Below are positions 5,530 to 13,398 of a stretch of DNA of 14,455 bases, in pieces. Location: positions 1 through 14,455 of the forward strand of contig CAJULF010000065.1 of NCBI GenBank assembly GCA_910587135.1, given 5' to 3'. Within the stretch, counting starts at the first letter, position 1. Every line of letters starts with the position of its first letter. A program made the position numbers and the translations under genes. The stretch is from an uncultured Oscillospiraceae bacterium. Lineage in GTDB: Bacteria > Bacillota > Clostridia > Oscillospirales > Ruminococcaceae. The notes beneath the pieces are model-generated. The model did no database searches and had not been told where the DNA came from. It saw only the letters and a program-made list of their open reading frames with translations.

Positions 5530-6282
5530 TCACATATTTCCCGTCATATTCATCAAAATTGAGATGGCTGCAATCGGTGCGGTCTCGCAGCGCAGGATAC
5601 GCTTTCCGAGGGAAACAGCGGCAAGCCCCCTTTCGGTGAGATAATCCGCTTCGCTTGGCTCAAACCCACCCTCGCTGCCTATAATTATATCCACATTGTG
5701 CTTGAAATCGGAAACCGCCGCCTTGAGCGGAAGCTCCGCGCATTCATAAAACAGTATACCCGTATTTTCGCCGGAAATAAGTTCCGTAAGGGCGGAAAAT
5801 TCCACCGCTTCGCCTACTTTGGGTATAATTCCGCGTCCGCACTGTTTTGCGGCTTCAAGAGCTATTCTGCGGTAGCGCTCCGTCTTTTTGGCAATGGCTT
5901 TGACATCGGGGCGTGAAACGCAGCGCTTTGAGAAAAACGGGATAATTTCGCTTGCGCCGCACTCCACCGCTTTCTGCACAATGAACTCCATTTTATCGCC
6001 CTTAGGCATAGCCTGAAAAAGACGAAGGTAAATATTTGGCTCGGCGGCATTGGGGGATTTTTCCAGAATCGAAAAGCGGCAGGTATACTTATCCGCGCTT
6101 TCCAGACGCGCAAGATAATCCGTCCCTTTGCCGTCGCACAGAACCGCGAGGTCTCCCGCCCTCATACGTAGCACCTGTACCGCATGCCGCGGTTCGTCCC
6201 CCGTAAGTATCGCCTCCCGCTCATCGATGTTTTCCGTAAAAAACCGCGGATACCGCCACCGTTCAATTTCAAGTTCAGCCAT
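5530..6282 (-). CDS. rsmE: 16S rRNA m3U1498 methyltransferase RsmE
   Basis: This SPOUT-class enzyme methylates N3 of U1498 in 16S rRNA of the 30S subunit, using SAM. It has 250 residues, normal length. The N-terminal PUA-like part (about 10-75) includes RFF and HAVQVLRM. The family motif QAMPKGDKME is at 90-99, EAAKQCGR at 143-150, and the knotted C-terminal SAM site has IGSEGGF (201-207) and LGKRILRCETA (225-235). GGAGG lies 5 bases before the ATG. The frequent partner prmA is not adjacent. It is the last gene of the long run, 79 bases after the small unknown gene. No clear terminator follows; only an AT-rich dyad at 5511-5533. Confidence 0.96.
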   Translation of the reverse strand: MAELEIERWRYPRFFTENIDEREAILTGDEPRHAVQVLRMRAGDLAVLCDGKGTDYLARLESADKYTCRFSILEKSPNAAEPNIYLRLFQAMPKGDKMEFIVQKAVECGASEIIPFFSKRCVSRPDVKAIAKKTERYRRIALEAAKQCGRGIIPKVGEAVEFSALTELISGENTGILFYECAELPLKAAVSDFKHNVDIIIGSEGGFEPSEADYLTERGLAAVSLGKRILRCETAPIAAISILMNMTGNM

Positions 6283-6361
6283 TTTACCTCCGAAAAAATA
6301 TATCCGTCAAATCTTTAAAGTTTTCCCGTTTTTTCATTATGTGTACAGAATAAATGTTTTA

Positions 6362-6607
6362 TTACATATTCCATTTTGCGGGATAATCCGTTAAATCGGC
6401 TGCTTTGCCCTCAAGAATTTCTCCGACCAGCGCCTTTGCATCTTCCTCGGTCCCGCAGTATAGCCGTATTCCTTTACCGCTGCCTTCCAACATAAGATTT
6501 ACATTATTTTGAAAAGTTATCGGATTCACGGAACGGAATACCTTTGTCACTTTTACGTTGATTATGTCCTCATCTGTTTTTACGCGGACTTTCAAAGTCT
6601 TCCGCAC
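6362..6607 (-). CDS. Small unrecognised protein between recG and rsmE
   Basis: I do not recognise this family. The chosen start is a GTG at 6605-6607 giving 81 residues, because AAAGGAG lies about 6 bases before it. An upstream ATG at 6655 would overlap the recG end by 10 bases and has no comparable RBS. The product begins (M)RKTLKVRVKTDEDIINVKV, a pattern of alternating hydrophobic and charged residues that suggests beta strands, then an N-rich stretch, and ends DYPAKWNM. There is no signal peptide, membrane segment or Cys cluster, so a small cytosolic protein is inferred. Position 38 bases after recG on the same strand suggests co-transcription. Confidence 0.7.
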   Translation of the reverse strand: MRKTLKVRVKTDEDIINVKVTKVFRSVNPITFQNNVNLMLEGSGKGIRLYCGTEEDAKALVGEILEGKAADLTDYPAKWNM

Positions 6608-6645
6608 AGCATTCTCCTTTTCCGGATCACAGTGCCCGCCGCGTG

Positions 6646-8667
6646 TCAGTTCCATCCGTATTGCGCCGCGGAACCGAACAGCTTTTCCACATTTTTCCTC
6701 AGTCCGGCGTTCTTTTCCGAGGACAGATCGCGATCCTCCGCGAGAATCTCCTGCGCGAGTCTGTCTGCATCCGTTACCGCGTTGGAATCGTCCGCGAGAT
6801 CGGCAATGCGCATCGGGGGAAGCCCGTGCTGCTCCTGTCCGAAGAAGTTTCCCGGACCGCGCAGCTGAAGGTCCATATCCGCGATTTTATATCCGTCTGT
6901 GGTATCCACCATAGCGCGTGTGCGGGCGCGCGTGTATTCGCTCTTGCTGTCGGTCATCAGCACGCAGTAGCTCTGCTCCGCTCCGCGCCCCACGCGCCCC
7001 CTTAGCTGGTGGAGCTGCGACAGCCCGAATTGCTCCGCATTTTCAATAAGCATCACAACCGCGTTCGGCACGTCTATTCCTACCTCGATAACGGTGGTGG
7101 ATATAAGCAGCTTAAGTATGTTGTCTTTGAATTCCGTCATTACGCGCTCTTTTTCCGACTGCTTCATTTTTCCGTAAAGCAGACCCGTAGGAATATCGCG
7201 GAATTCTCCTTCAACAAGCCGATCGTAATATTCTATCGCGCTTGCCTTTTCGCTCTTGCCTTCGTCGTTCTCAACAAGCGGGCAGACGATATACGCCTGC
7301 TTTCCCTCGGCGATATGCTTTTTTATAAATTTGTATATTCTCGGACGGAACGAGGTATCGACTGCGTAGGTTTTTATGGGGATTCGTCCCTTAGGCATCT
7401 CGTTCAGCACCGAGACGTCCAGATCGCCGTAAATTATAAGCGCCAGCGTTCTCGGAATGGGCGTTGCGGACATGGCGAGAATATGCGGATTGTATCCCTT
7501 TTCCGCAAGTGCGGAGCGTTGATTTACACCGAAGCGGTGCTGCTCGTCCACAATGACAAGACCCAGCCTATGGATATCCGCTTTTTTTTGTATAAGTGCC
7601 TGCGTGCCGATTATCACATCGGTATCGCCCGAGGCAGCCGCCGCTCTTGCCGCGTTTTTCTCCTTTGCGGTCATTCCTCCGGTGATAAGGCTTGTCTTTA
7701 TACCAAGCGGTATCAGAAGCTCCGAAAAGGTTTTGAAATGCTGTCTTGCAAGCACCTCGGTGGGCGCCATCACCAGCGTCTGAAAATTGTTTTTTGCCGC
7801 GAAAAAAGCGGCTGCCGCAGCGACCAGCGTCTTTCCCGAGCCAACGTCGCCCTGAAGCAGTCTGTTCATAGGATATTCCCGCTTCATATCCGCGATACAT
7901 TCCGCAGCCGCCCGCTGCTGGGCAGCGGTGGGGGAGAAAGGCAGAGAACCCCAGAATTCGTCTGTGTCCGCGTCGGACATGACCGCGCCGCTCATAGCCC
8001 TGCCCCGTGAGCGTATCATTGACAAGCCCAGCTTAAGCGTGAGCAGCTCTTCAAAAACAAGTCTTTGGCGGGCGGCGGTGTATTCCTCACGGGATTTCGG
8101 GAAGTGTATTTTAAGCAGCGCTTCCTGCGCCCCGATAAGATTGAATTTTTCAAGTATTTCCGCGCTGAGCGTTTCCTCGCGCTTGATCACAGAAAGCGCG
8201 GTCTTCATGTTGGCGCTCACCGTATTGTTGGAAAGCCCCGCCGTTAAGCGGTATTTGGGCAGCAGACCCTGCTCGTTCGCTCCCACATACATCGGTGATG
8301 ATATCTGTAAATGAGCGAGGTCGCCGGTTATTTTGCCGCAGAAAATATATTCCTTGTTCAGTTCCAGCTTGCCGAAGGTATACTTCGCGTTGAAAAAGAC
8401 CGCAGTAATGCTTCCGGTGTCATCCTTAAGCTCCGCCTTGTACAGCGCGACCCGCGCGTATTTGCTGAACGGTTCGGTTTTTTGCGCCACCACCGCGCGC
8501 AGGGCGCAGACCTCTCCCAAAACGACGTCCCGTATCGCGGTAACGTCGGTAAAATCCACATAATCACGCGGGTAAAGCTCGGCGAGCTGCTCGACGGTTT
8601 CTATGCCGAGTTTTTTGTACAGCTCCGCTTTTTTTGGTCCTACGCCTTTAAGGTAGGTTATTTCCAT
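6646..8667 (-). CDS. recG: ATP-dependent DNA helicase RecG
   Basis: RecG remodels stalled replication forks and branch-migrates Holliday junctions. It has 673 residues, typical for the family. The N-terminal wedge/OB region (about 40-150) is followed by the superfamily 2 helicase core: Walker A GDVGSGKT at 273-280, Walker B DEQH at 374-377 in the family-typical DEQHRFGV, motif III SAT at 400-402 followed by the RecG-characteristic TPIPRTLAL, and HQLRGRVGRG as motif VI. The start begins MEITYLKGVGPKKAELYKKLG, a helix-hairpin-helix-like opening normal for clostridial RecG. It starts 10 bases after the fakA stop, with GGAG inside the fakA end at a long spacing. The asp23-fakA-recG neighbourhood is conserved in Firmicutes. 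Confidence 0.98.
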   Translation of the reverse strand: MEITYLKGVGPKKAELYKKLGIETVEQLAELYPRDYVDFTDVTAIRDVVLGEVCALRAVVAQKTEPFSKYARVALYKAELKDDTGSITAVFFNAKYTFGKLELNKEYIFCGKITGDLAHLQISSPMYVGANEQGLLPKYRLTAGLSNNTVSANMKTALSVIKREETLSAEILEKFNLIGAQEALLKIHFPKSREEYTAARQRLVFEELLTLKLGLSMIRSRGRAMSGAVMSDADTDEFWGSLPFSPTAAQQRAAAECIADMKREYPMNRLLQGDVGSGKTLVAAAAAFFAAKNNFQTLVMAPTEVLARQHFKTFSELLIPLGIKTSLITGGMTAKEKNAARAAAASGDTDVIIGTQALIQKKADIHRLGLVIVDEQHRFGVNQRSALAEKGYNPHILAMSATPIPRTLALIIYGDLDVSVLNEMPKGRIPIKTYAVDTSFRPRIYKFIKKHIAEGKQAYIVCPLVENDEGKSEKASAIEYYDRLVEGEFRDIPTGLLYGKMKQSEKERVMTEFKDNILKLLISTTVIEVGIDVPNAVVMLIENAEQFGLSQLHQLRGRVGRGAEQSYCVLMTDSKSEYTRARTRAMVDTTDGYKIADMDLQLRGPGNFFGQEQHGLPPMRIADLADDSNAVTDADRLAQEILAEDRDLSSEKNAGLRKNVEKLFGSAAQYGWN

Positions 8668-8677
8668 GAGAATCGCG

Positions 8678-10318
8678 TTACTCCACCGAAATTATGTAGT
8701 AATACACGGGCTGCCCGCCGTTTACCGTCACAATTTCCACATCATCGCTTATTTTGCCGCGCAGTGTTTCATATGCCGCCTCGGCGTCCTCGTCGGTTAC
8801 GTCGGAGCCGTAGATAACGGTAATATAGCTGCTTGCGGAGGTAACAAGGCGCTTCGTAAGCTTAACGAGAGCCTTGGTAACGTCCTTTTCGGTAAATACT
8901 ATCTTTCCGTTATCCATTGCAAGTATTTCGCCCTGCTTTATCTTATGTCCATCGTATTCACTGTCGCGCACCGCGTAGGTTATCTGCCCGCTTGCCACCC
9001 TGTCCAGTGCCTCGGTCATTTCGCTGCGGTTCGCGGCGAAATCCGCGTCGGGGTTGAATGCCATCATCGCGGTTATCCCTTGGGGTATCGTGCGCGACTG
9101 GAGAACGCATACGTTCCTGTCGGCAAGAGATACCGCCTGCTCCGCCGCCATAATGATGTTCTTGTTGTTCGGCAGTACAAATACATTGTGTGCGGGGGTC
9201 TGTTCTATCGCCTCGAGGATATCCTCCGTGGAAGGGTTCATGGTCTGTCCGCCGCGCACAACATAATCCGCGCCGAGGTCTGAAAACAGAGCTTCCAGTC
9301 CCGCTCCCGCCGCTACCGCGACAAATCCGATATCCTTCTCGGGAGGAACGGGTTGCTTACGATGCTTCTGCGCCGCCTTGTCCGCTTTGATGATATTGTT
9401 GTGCTGCTCGCGCATATTCTCTATCTTGACCTTGGTCAGTTCTCCGAATTTGAGCGCTTCCTCTATCGCCTTGCCGGGATTGTTTGAGTGAACGTGCACC
9501 TTGATGATATCCTCATCGTCCACAACCACCACACAGTCGCCGATGGTTTCGAGATACGCCCGCAGCGCGGTAGCGTCCCGCTGAGAGGTGCGGTTTATTA
9601 TAAACTCGGTGCAGTAGGCAAATTTTATCTCTTCCTCCGAGGTGCCCGAAGCCGCCACGGCCGCGGGCGCTACGGGCTTCACCTCGTCCTCCGCCGTTAT
9701 CGCCTCTCCGCCGCTTATCACGGCGTACATTCCCTCTAAAATAACTATCAGACCCTTGCCGCCGGCGTCCACAACTCCCGCCTTTTTCAGCGCGGGAAGC
9801 AGCTCGGGGGTCTTTTCAAGGGATTTTTCCGCCTCCGCGATATATGCCTTTAGAAAATCCGCCGCGTCGCCGTTTTCCTTGGCAATGGAGGCGGTGTTTT
9901 CATATCCCTCTCTCGCCACAGTGAGGATAGTGCCCTCCGTGGGCTTCATAACGGATTTGTAAGCCGCGTCCACACCCAGCTTGAACGCTGCCGAAAGCGC
10001 CGCCGCGTCCGCCGTTTCCTTTCCCGCCAGACCTTTTGAAAGTCCCCTGAAAATAAGCGAGAGAATAACGCCCGAGTTACCGCGTGCTCCGCGCAGCATG
10101 GCTGAGGCGGCGATCTTCGCGATATCGCCCGCACCTGCGCCGATCGATGCGTTTTTAAGCTCCGCTGTGGCATTCTTTATTGTCATGGACATATTTGTTC
10201 CCGTATCGCCGTCGGGCACGGGGAACACGTTAAGCTCGTCCACAGCCTGACGCTGCCTTGAAATATTGTTCGCTCCCGAAATGATAGCGTCACGCAGGAC
10301 TTTTCCCGTAATTGTCAT
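8678..10318 (-). CDS. fakA: DAK2-domain fatty acid kinase subunit FakA (YloV)
   Basis: The FakA/YloV family phosphorylates fatty acids bound to a FakB (DegV-type) partner, feeding exogenous fatty acids into phospholipid synthesis. It has 546 residues, normal length. The DAK2 kinase domain occupies about 1-200 with the ADP/Mg-binding VFPVPDGDTGTNM (31-43) and the GARGNSG loop. The central part contains HVHSNNPGKAIEEAL, typical of the family's middle domain, and the C-terminal third is the conserved YloV domain. AGAAGGGG lies about 7 bases before the ATG. No fakB gene is in the window. It sits 142 bases after asp23, with a strong hairpin and T-tract in the gap, so its transcription may depend on readthrough. 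Confidence 0.95.
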   Translation of the reverse strand: MTITGKVLRDAIISGANNISRQRQAVDELNVFPVPDGDTGTNMSMTIKNATAELKNASIGAGAGDIAKIAASAMLRGARGNSGVILSLIFRGLSKGLAGKETADAAALSAAFKLGVDAAYKSVMKPTEGTILTVAREGYENTASIAKENGDAADFLKAYIAEAEKSLEKTPELLPALKKAGVVDAGGKGLIVILEGMYAVISGGEAITAEDEVKPVAPAAVAASGTSEEEIKFAYCTEFIINRTSQRDATALRAYLETIGDCVVVVDDEDIIKVHVHSNNPGKAIEEALKFGELTKVKIENMREQHNNIIKADKAAQKHRKQPVPPEKDIGFVAVAAGAGLEALFSDLGADYVVRGGQTMNPSTEDILEAIEQTPAHNVFVLPNNKNIIMAAEQAVSLADRNVCVLQSRTIPQGITAMMAFNPDADFAANRSEMTEALDRVASGQITYAVRDSEYDGHKIKQGEILAMDNGKIVFTEKDVTKALVKLTKRLVTSASSYITVIYGSDVTDEDAEAAYETLRGKISDDVEIVTVNGGQPVYYYIISVE

Positions 10319-10337
10319 CTTTTACCCCTTCTGATTT

Positions 10338-10405
10338 AAAAAATTCCGCGACCCGCCCGCAAAACTCCGCTGCGCTCCGTTTTCGCGGGTTTCTGCGGAG
10401 AATTT
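10338..10405 (-). terminator. Long hairpin with T-tract between asp23 and fakA (possible attenuator)
   Basis: On the minus strand the stem pairs AAATT/CCGC with GCGG/AATTT (2-base bulge) and, inside, CCCGC-AAAAC with GTTTT-GCGGG (1-base bulge). It is followed by TTTTTT. It lies between two genes that are normally co-transcribed, so partial termination is likely. Upstream, 10408-10459 holds a further GCTC/GAGC hairpin and no gene. Confidence 0.65.
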
Positions 10406-10460
10406 TGCTGCGTGGGACAAGCGTTGCTCTTTGCGAGCATTGCTTTTGCGGTACAACATT

Positions 10461-10817
10461 TTAAGTCCTAATATCGTCAACATAAACATTGACCTTTTCA
10501 ACGGAAATGCCCGTGCTTTCCTCAATGGCGTATGTCACCTTATTGATTATGCTGCGCACCACCGCGTTCATGTTAACTCCATACATCAGTGAGATGTGCA
10601 GATCTATCACCAGCTTGTCTTTGCCGACCCTTACCGCTACTCCGCGCTCGAAATCCCTCTTTTTCGTAAAAGGGAGCGCCGCCGCCAGTGTCTGCCGCGG
10701 GCTGCTAATGTTCATGGACACCACTCCGAAGCAGCTTGTAACAGTGTTTCCGATAAGCGCCATTAGATAATCCTGCGTTATGGTGATTTTGCCGACATGA
10801 TTCTGAACTATGATCAT
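10461..10817 (-). CDS. Asp23/Gls24-family envelope stress protein (YloU-like)
   Basis: This family (Pfam Asp23) includes YloU of Bacillus and alkaline shock protein 23, thought to act at the membrane or cell envelope. The product is 118 residues from the chosen start, the usual size. MIIVQNHVGKITITQDYLMALIG at the start, the central KLVIDLHISLMYGVNMNAVV and the C-terminal VEKVNVYVDDI match the domain's strand and helix pattern. The ATG at 10815-10817 is chosen because AAGGAG lies 8 bases upstream. A longer frame to 10988 overlaps ispE by 116 bases and adds a Cys-containing segment unlike the family. An ATG at 10880 overlapping the ispE stop is an alternative. Adjacency to fakA matches yloU-yloV in Bacillus. 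Confidence 0.9.
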   Translation of the reverse strand: MIIVQNHVGKITITQDYLMALIGNTVTSCFGVVSMNISSPRQTLAAALPFTKKRDFERGVAVRVGKDKLVIDLHISLMYGVNMNAVVRSIINKVTYAIEESTGISVEKVNVYVDDIRT

Positions 10818-10872
10818 CAGCCGTACTCCTTCCCTGTTGGGGCAATAGTCGGATAAGGGGCAAGCCCGCTTT

Positions 10873-11736
10873 TCAGACATATTCCTCCGCATTATGTAAT
10901 ATATCTTCGTTCCGAACGGCGGTACAGACCGAGGTGAACAACGTCGGAAACGCTCTTGCAGCCACTGCCGCTTTTTCGGCAGCGTCAAATATTCCGAACA
11001 CCGCCGAGCCGCTTCCCGTAAGAGCCGCGCCGAGCGCTCCCGCGCTCCTTAGCTTGTCGGTCAGCTCCGTTATCCTCCTGTCACCATACAGATCCTCAAA
11101 TACGTTGTACAGATGCCGCCAGTATTCGCCGTCCGATTTGATGAACTCATTAAAATTTTTCCTTGCGGTCGTAGGGTTTTCATCGTATCTCCGATAGGCT
11201 TCCGCGGTGGGGCAGGCGAAATCGGGCATCACTATCAGAAAAGCACACTCTTTTATCGGCGGAACTTCCGAAATGATATCCCCGATACCGCGGCAGAATT
11301 TAGTGCCGCCGCAAAGGCAGAACGGAACGTCCGCGCCGACCTTTGCCGCGATCTCCGACAGCCGTCTGTCATCGACAGGGTTTCCGTACAGAATATTCAA
11401 TCCCTTAAGAACAGCCGCCGCGTCGGTGCTGCCGCCGCCCATTCCCGCGCCGCTCGGTATCCTTTTTTCTATACGGATATCCGCGCTCCCGCCGCCGATT
11501 TCCTCAAAGAAAAGCCGCGCCGCCTTATGGCAGATATTCCCCTCATTCGCGGGAATAAGCGGATCGGAGCAGCTCACGGATATCCCGCCGCCCTCATTGA
11601 GCGCTATTTTAACATAATCCGCAAGCGAAACGCTCTGCATTACCGTTTTCAGCATATGATACCCATCATCGCGCCTGCCCGTGATATCAAGGTAAAGGTT
11701 GAGCTTCGCGTAAGCGGTAAGCGTTATCTCTTTCAT
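10873..11736 (-). CDS. ispE: 4-diphosphocytidyl-2-C-methyl-D-erythritol kinase IspE
   Basis: IspE is the GHMP kinase of the non-mevalonate isoprenoid route. It uses ATP to phosphorylate the 2-hydroxyl of CDP-methylerythritol. It has 287 residues, normal length. The N-terminal AYAKLNLYLDITGRRDDGYH (9-28) contains substrate-binding Lys11, the GHMP motif IPSGAGMGGGSTDAA is at 93-107, GADVPF contains catalytic Asp136, and TGSGSAVFG is the C-terminal GHMP loop. GGGGAG lies about 8 bases before the ATG, and the ATG overlaps the aminotransferase stop by 4 bases (ATGA), so the two are translationally coupled. Confidence 0.97.
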   Translation of the reverse strand: MKEITLTAYAKLNLYLDITGRRDDGYHMLKTVMQSVSLADYVKIALNEGGGISVSCSDPLIPANEGNICHKAARLFFEEIGGGSADIRIEKRIPSGAGMGGGSTDAAAVLKGLNILYGNPVDDRRLSEIAAKVGADVPFCLCGGTKFCRGIGDIISEVPPIKECAFLIVMPDFACPTAEAYRRYDENPTTARKNFNEFIKSDGEYWRHLYNVFEDLYGDRRITELTDKLRSAGALGAALTGSGSAVFGIFDAAEKAAVAARAFPTLFTSVCTAVRNEDILHNAEEYV

Positions 11737-12908
11737 TTACCAAGCTCCCCGAGAAATTCCTCGATACGCGCCAGCGCGGTCTGCAAATGCTGCACGGAAT
11801 AGGCGTAGGACACACGCACATATCCCTCGCCGCTTTCACCGAAAGCGCTGCCCGGCACTACCGCCACCTTTTTGGTGTGAACCAGCTTCTCGCAGAATTC
11901 CTCGCTGGACATACCCGTTGATTTTATGCAGGGGAACACATAGAACGCGCCCTCCGGCTCGAAGCAGGTAAGCCCCATATCGTTGAAGCCCTTTACCACC
12001 AGTCTGCGGCGCATATCGTATTCCTCCACCATATGCTCCACGTCGTCGCGGCATCTTGTCATTGCGGCGACAGCGGCGTGCTGGCTGACGGTAGGGCTGC
12101 TCATTATGCAGTACTGGTGCAGCTTAAGTATCTGTTTCATGATCGGTTCGGGACCCGCCGCGTAGCCGAGCCGCCAGCCCGTCATCGCGAAAGCTTTCGA
12201 GAAGCCGCTTATCACTATCGTCCGCTCTTTCATACCCTCTATTTCAGCTATTGAAACGTGCTTTTCGCCGCCGTAGGTCATTTCCGCGTATATTTCGTCA
12301 GAAAGTATAACGATATCCGTTCCGCGGAGCACCTCGGCTATCTCCTCAAGGTCTTTGCGGCGCATAACCGCTCCCGTGGGGTTGTTGGGGTAGGGGAGTA
12401 TAAGGGCTTTTGTGCGGGGGGTGATCTTCTCCATCAGCGCCTTTGCGGTAAGGCGGAAGCTGTTTTCCTCTTTTGTGACGATGGGAACGGGCTTTCCGCC
12501 GCACACCGAAACTATGGGAGAGTAACATACGAAGCTGGGTTCGGGTACAAGTACCTCGTCGTCTGCGTTCACCAGCGCCCTTATCGACATATCGATAGCC
12601 TCCGAGCCGCCTACGGTAACGATTATCTCGCTGTCGGGGCAATACTCGGTATGTATGAATTTGTGCAGATACTCAGCGATAACACGGCGCAGCTCTATAA
12701 GACCCGCGTTAGCCGTGTATGCGGTCCTGCCCTTTTCAAGAATGTTTATTGCCTCTCTTCGGGCCGCCCAAGGGGTCTTGAAATCGGGCTCACCGATCGA
12801 CAGCGAGATTACCCCCTGCACCTGCTGCGCGATATCAAAAAATCTGCGTATGCCTGACGGCTGAATGTCCCGTATTTTCTGCGGGATTATACTGTTATAG
12901 TCTATCAC
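11733..12908 (-). CDS. Class I/II PLP-dependent aminotransferase (PatA/AspC-like)
   Basis: This fold type I aminotransferase probably acts on an amino acid; substrate cannot be read from sequence. It has 391 residues. Motifs are SIGEPDFKTP (37-46), YTANAGL (64-70), PYPNNPTGA (172-180) with Asn176, SDEIYAEMTY with Asp204 binding the pyridine nitrogen, SGFSKAFAMTGWRLGY (234-249) with PLP-binding Lys238, and a C-terminal substrate Arg in GYVRVSYA. The start is a GTG at 12906-12908 that overlaps the Lrp stop by 4 bases (GTGA), with AAAGGAG about 12 bases upstream. Lrp-type regulators often neighbour such aminotransferases in Clostridia, which supports a shared amino acid signal. Confidence 0.93.
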   Translation of the reverse strand: MIDYNSIIPQKIRDIQPSGIRRFFDIAQQVQGVISLSIGEPDFKTPWAARREAINILEKGRTAYTANAGLIELRRVIAEYLHKFIHTEYCPDSEIIVTVGGSEAIDMSIRALVNADDEVLVPEPSFVCYSPIVSVCGGKPVPIVTKEENSFRLTAKALMEKITPRTKALILPYPNNPTGAVMRRKDLEEIAEVLRGTDIVILSDEIYAEMTYGGEKHVSIAEIEGMKERTIVISGFSKAFAMTGWRLGYAAGPEPIMKQILKLHQYCIMSSPTVSQHAAVAAMTRCRDDVEHMVEEYDMRRRLVVKGFNDMGLTCFEPEGAFYVFPCIKSTGMSSEEFCEKLVHTKKVAVVPGSAFGESGEGYVRVSYAYSVQHLQTALARIEEFLGELGK

Positions 12909-13384
12909 GGGGACACCATGCTCCTTTCATCGAAATTGTCCTCGTTGAACAGGTGCTTTTTCTCCTTGTATCTTCTCAGAACAAAATGTGTTGTGGTGGA
13001 AAGAACCCCGTCAAGCACCGCGAGCTGCTCCGAAACGAAAAGCGCGACCTTGCGCAGGCTTGTGCCGGTTATAGTCACCGACAGGTCATAAGCGCCGCTC
13101 ATCAGAAATACGCTGTCAACCTCGTCATATGCCATTATCGTGTGGGCAAGATCGTCGTAGCCCTGATCCTTTATGGGGGTAACGCGTATCTCTATAATGG
13201 CGGTAACTCCTTTTTCGTCTGCCTTTTCCTCATTTATGATAGCCGAATAGCCCATAATTATACCGTCGCTCTCAAGCTGCTTTATTTGTTCGGCGACCTC
13301 GTTTTCGGTGATTCCAAGCATCGCCGCCAGCTCCGCGTTGGTAAGGCGGGCGTTCTGTCTTAGTAAATCAAGGAGCTTGTTCAT
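12905..13384 (-). CDS. Lrp/AsnC-family transcriptional regulator
   Basis: This is predicted to be a DNA-binding, amino acid-responsive regulator, usually dimeric or octameric. It has 159 residues from the ATG at 13382-13384, with GGAGG 8 bases before it; a TTG frame extension to 13402 places the RBS inside the gene and is rejected. The N-terminal winged HTH (about 1-50) shows NAELAAMLGITENEV and ESDGIIMGY, and the C-terminal RAM/effector domain (about 64-140) shows SVFLMSGAYDLSVTITG. The last residues after about 143 (KEKKHLFNEDNF) form a charged tail. It is coupled to the aminotransferase downstream and follows the PHP gene by 14 bases. It may regulate this operon, but that is inferred from location. 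Confidence 0.93.
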   Translation of the reverse strand: MNKLLDLLRQNARLTNAELAAMLGITENEVAEQIKQLESDGIIMGYSAIINEEKADEKGVTAIIEIRVTPIKDQGYDDLAHTIMAYDEVDSVFLMSGAYDLSVTITGTSLRKVALFVSEQLAVLDGVLSTTTHFVLRRYKEKKHLFNEDNFDERSMVSP

Positions 13385-13398
13385 AATTTTTCCTCCGT

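Noticed and set aside
6283..6361. Promoter TTGACG-18-TAAAAT in front of rsmE
   Set aside because: The -10 would overlap the rsmE start codon and RBS, giving a leaderless message despite a good GGAGG. It is more likely chance.
7009..8010. 333-codon plus-strand frame opposite recG
   Set aside because: It is antisense to the conserved helicase core, with no RBS and no recognisable domain.
10322..10525. 67-codon minus-strand frame between asp23 and fakA
   Set aside because: It overlaps the end of asp23 and translates the hairpin block. Its composition and lack of an RBS point to a spurious frame.
10818..10988. N-terminal extension of the Asp23-family protein
   Set aside because: It overlaps ispE, and the RBS and family start both favour the ATG at 10815-10817.
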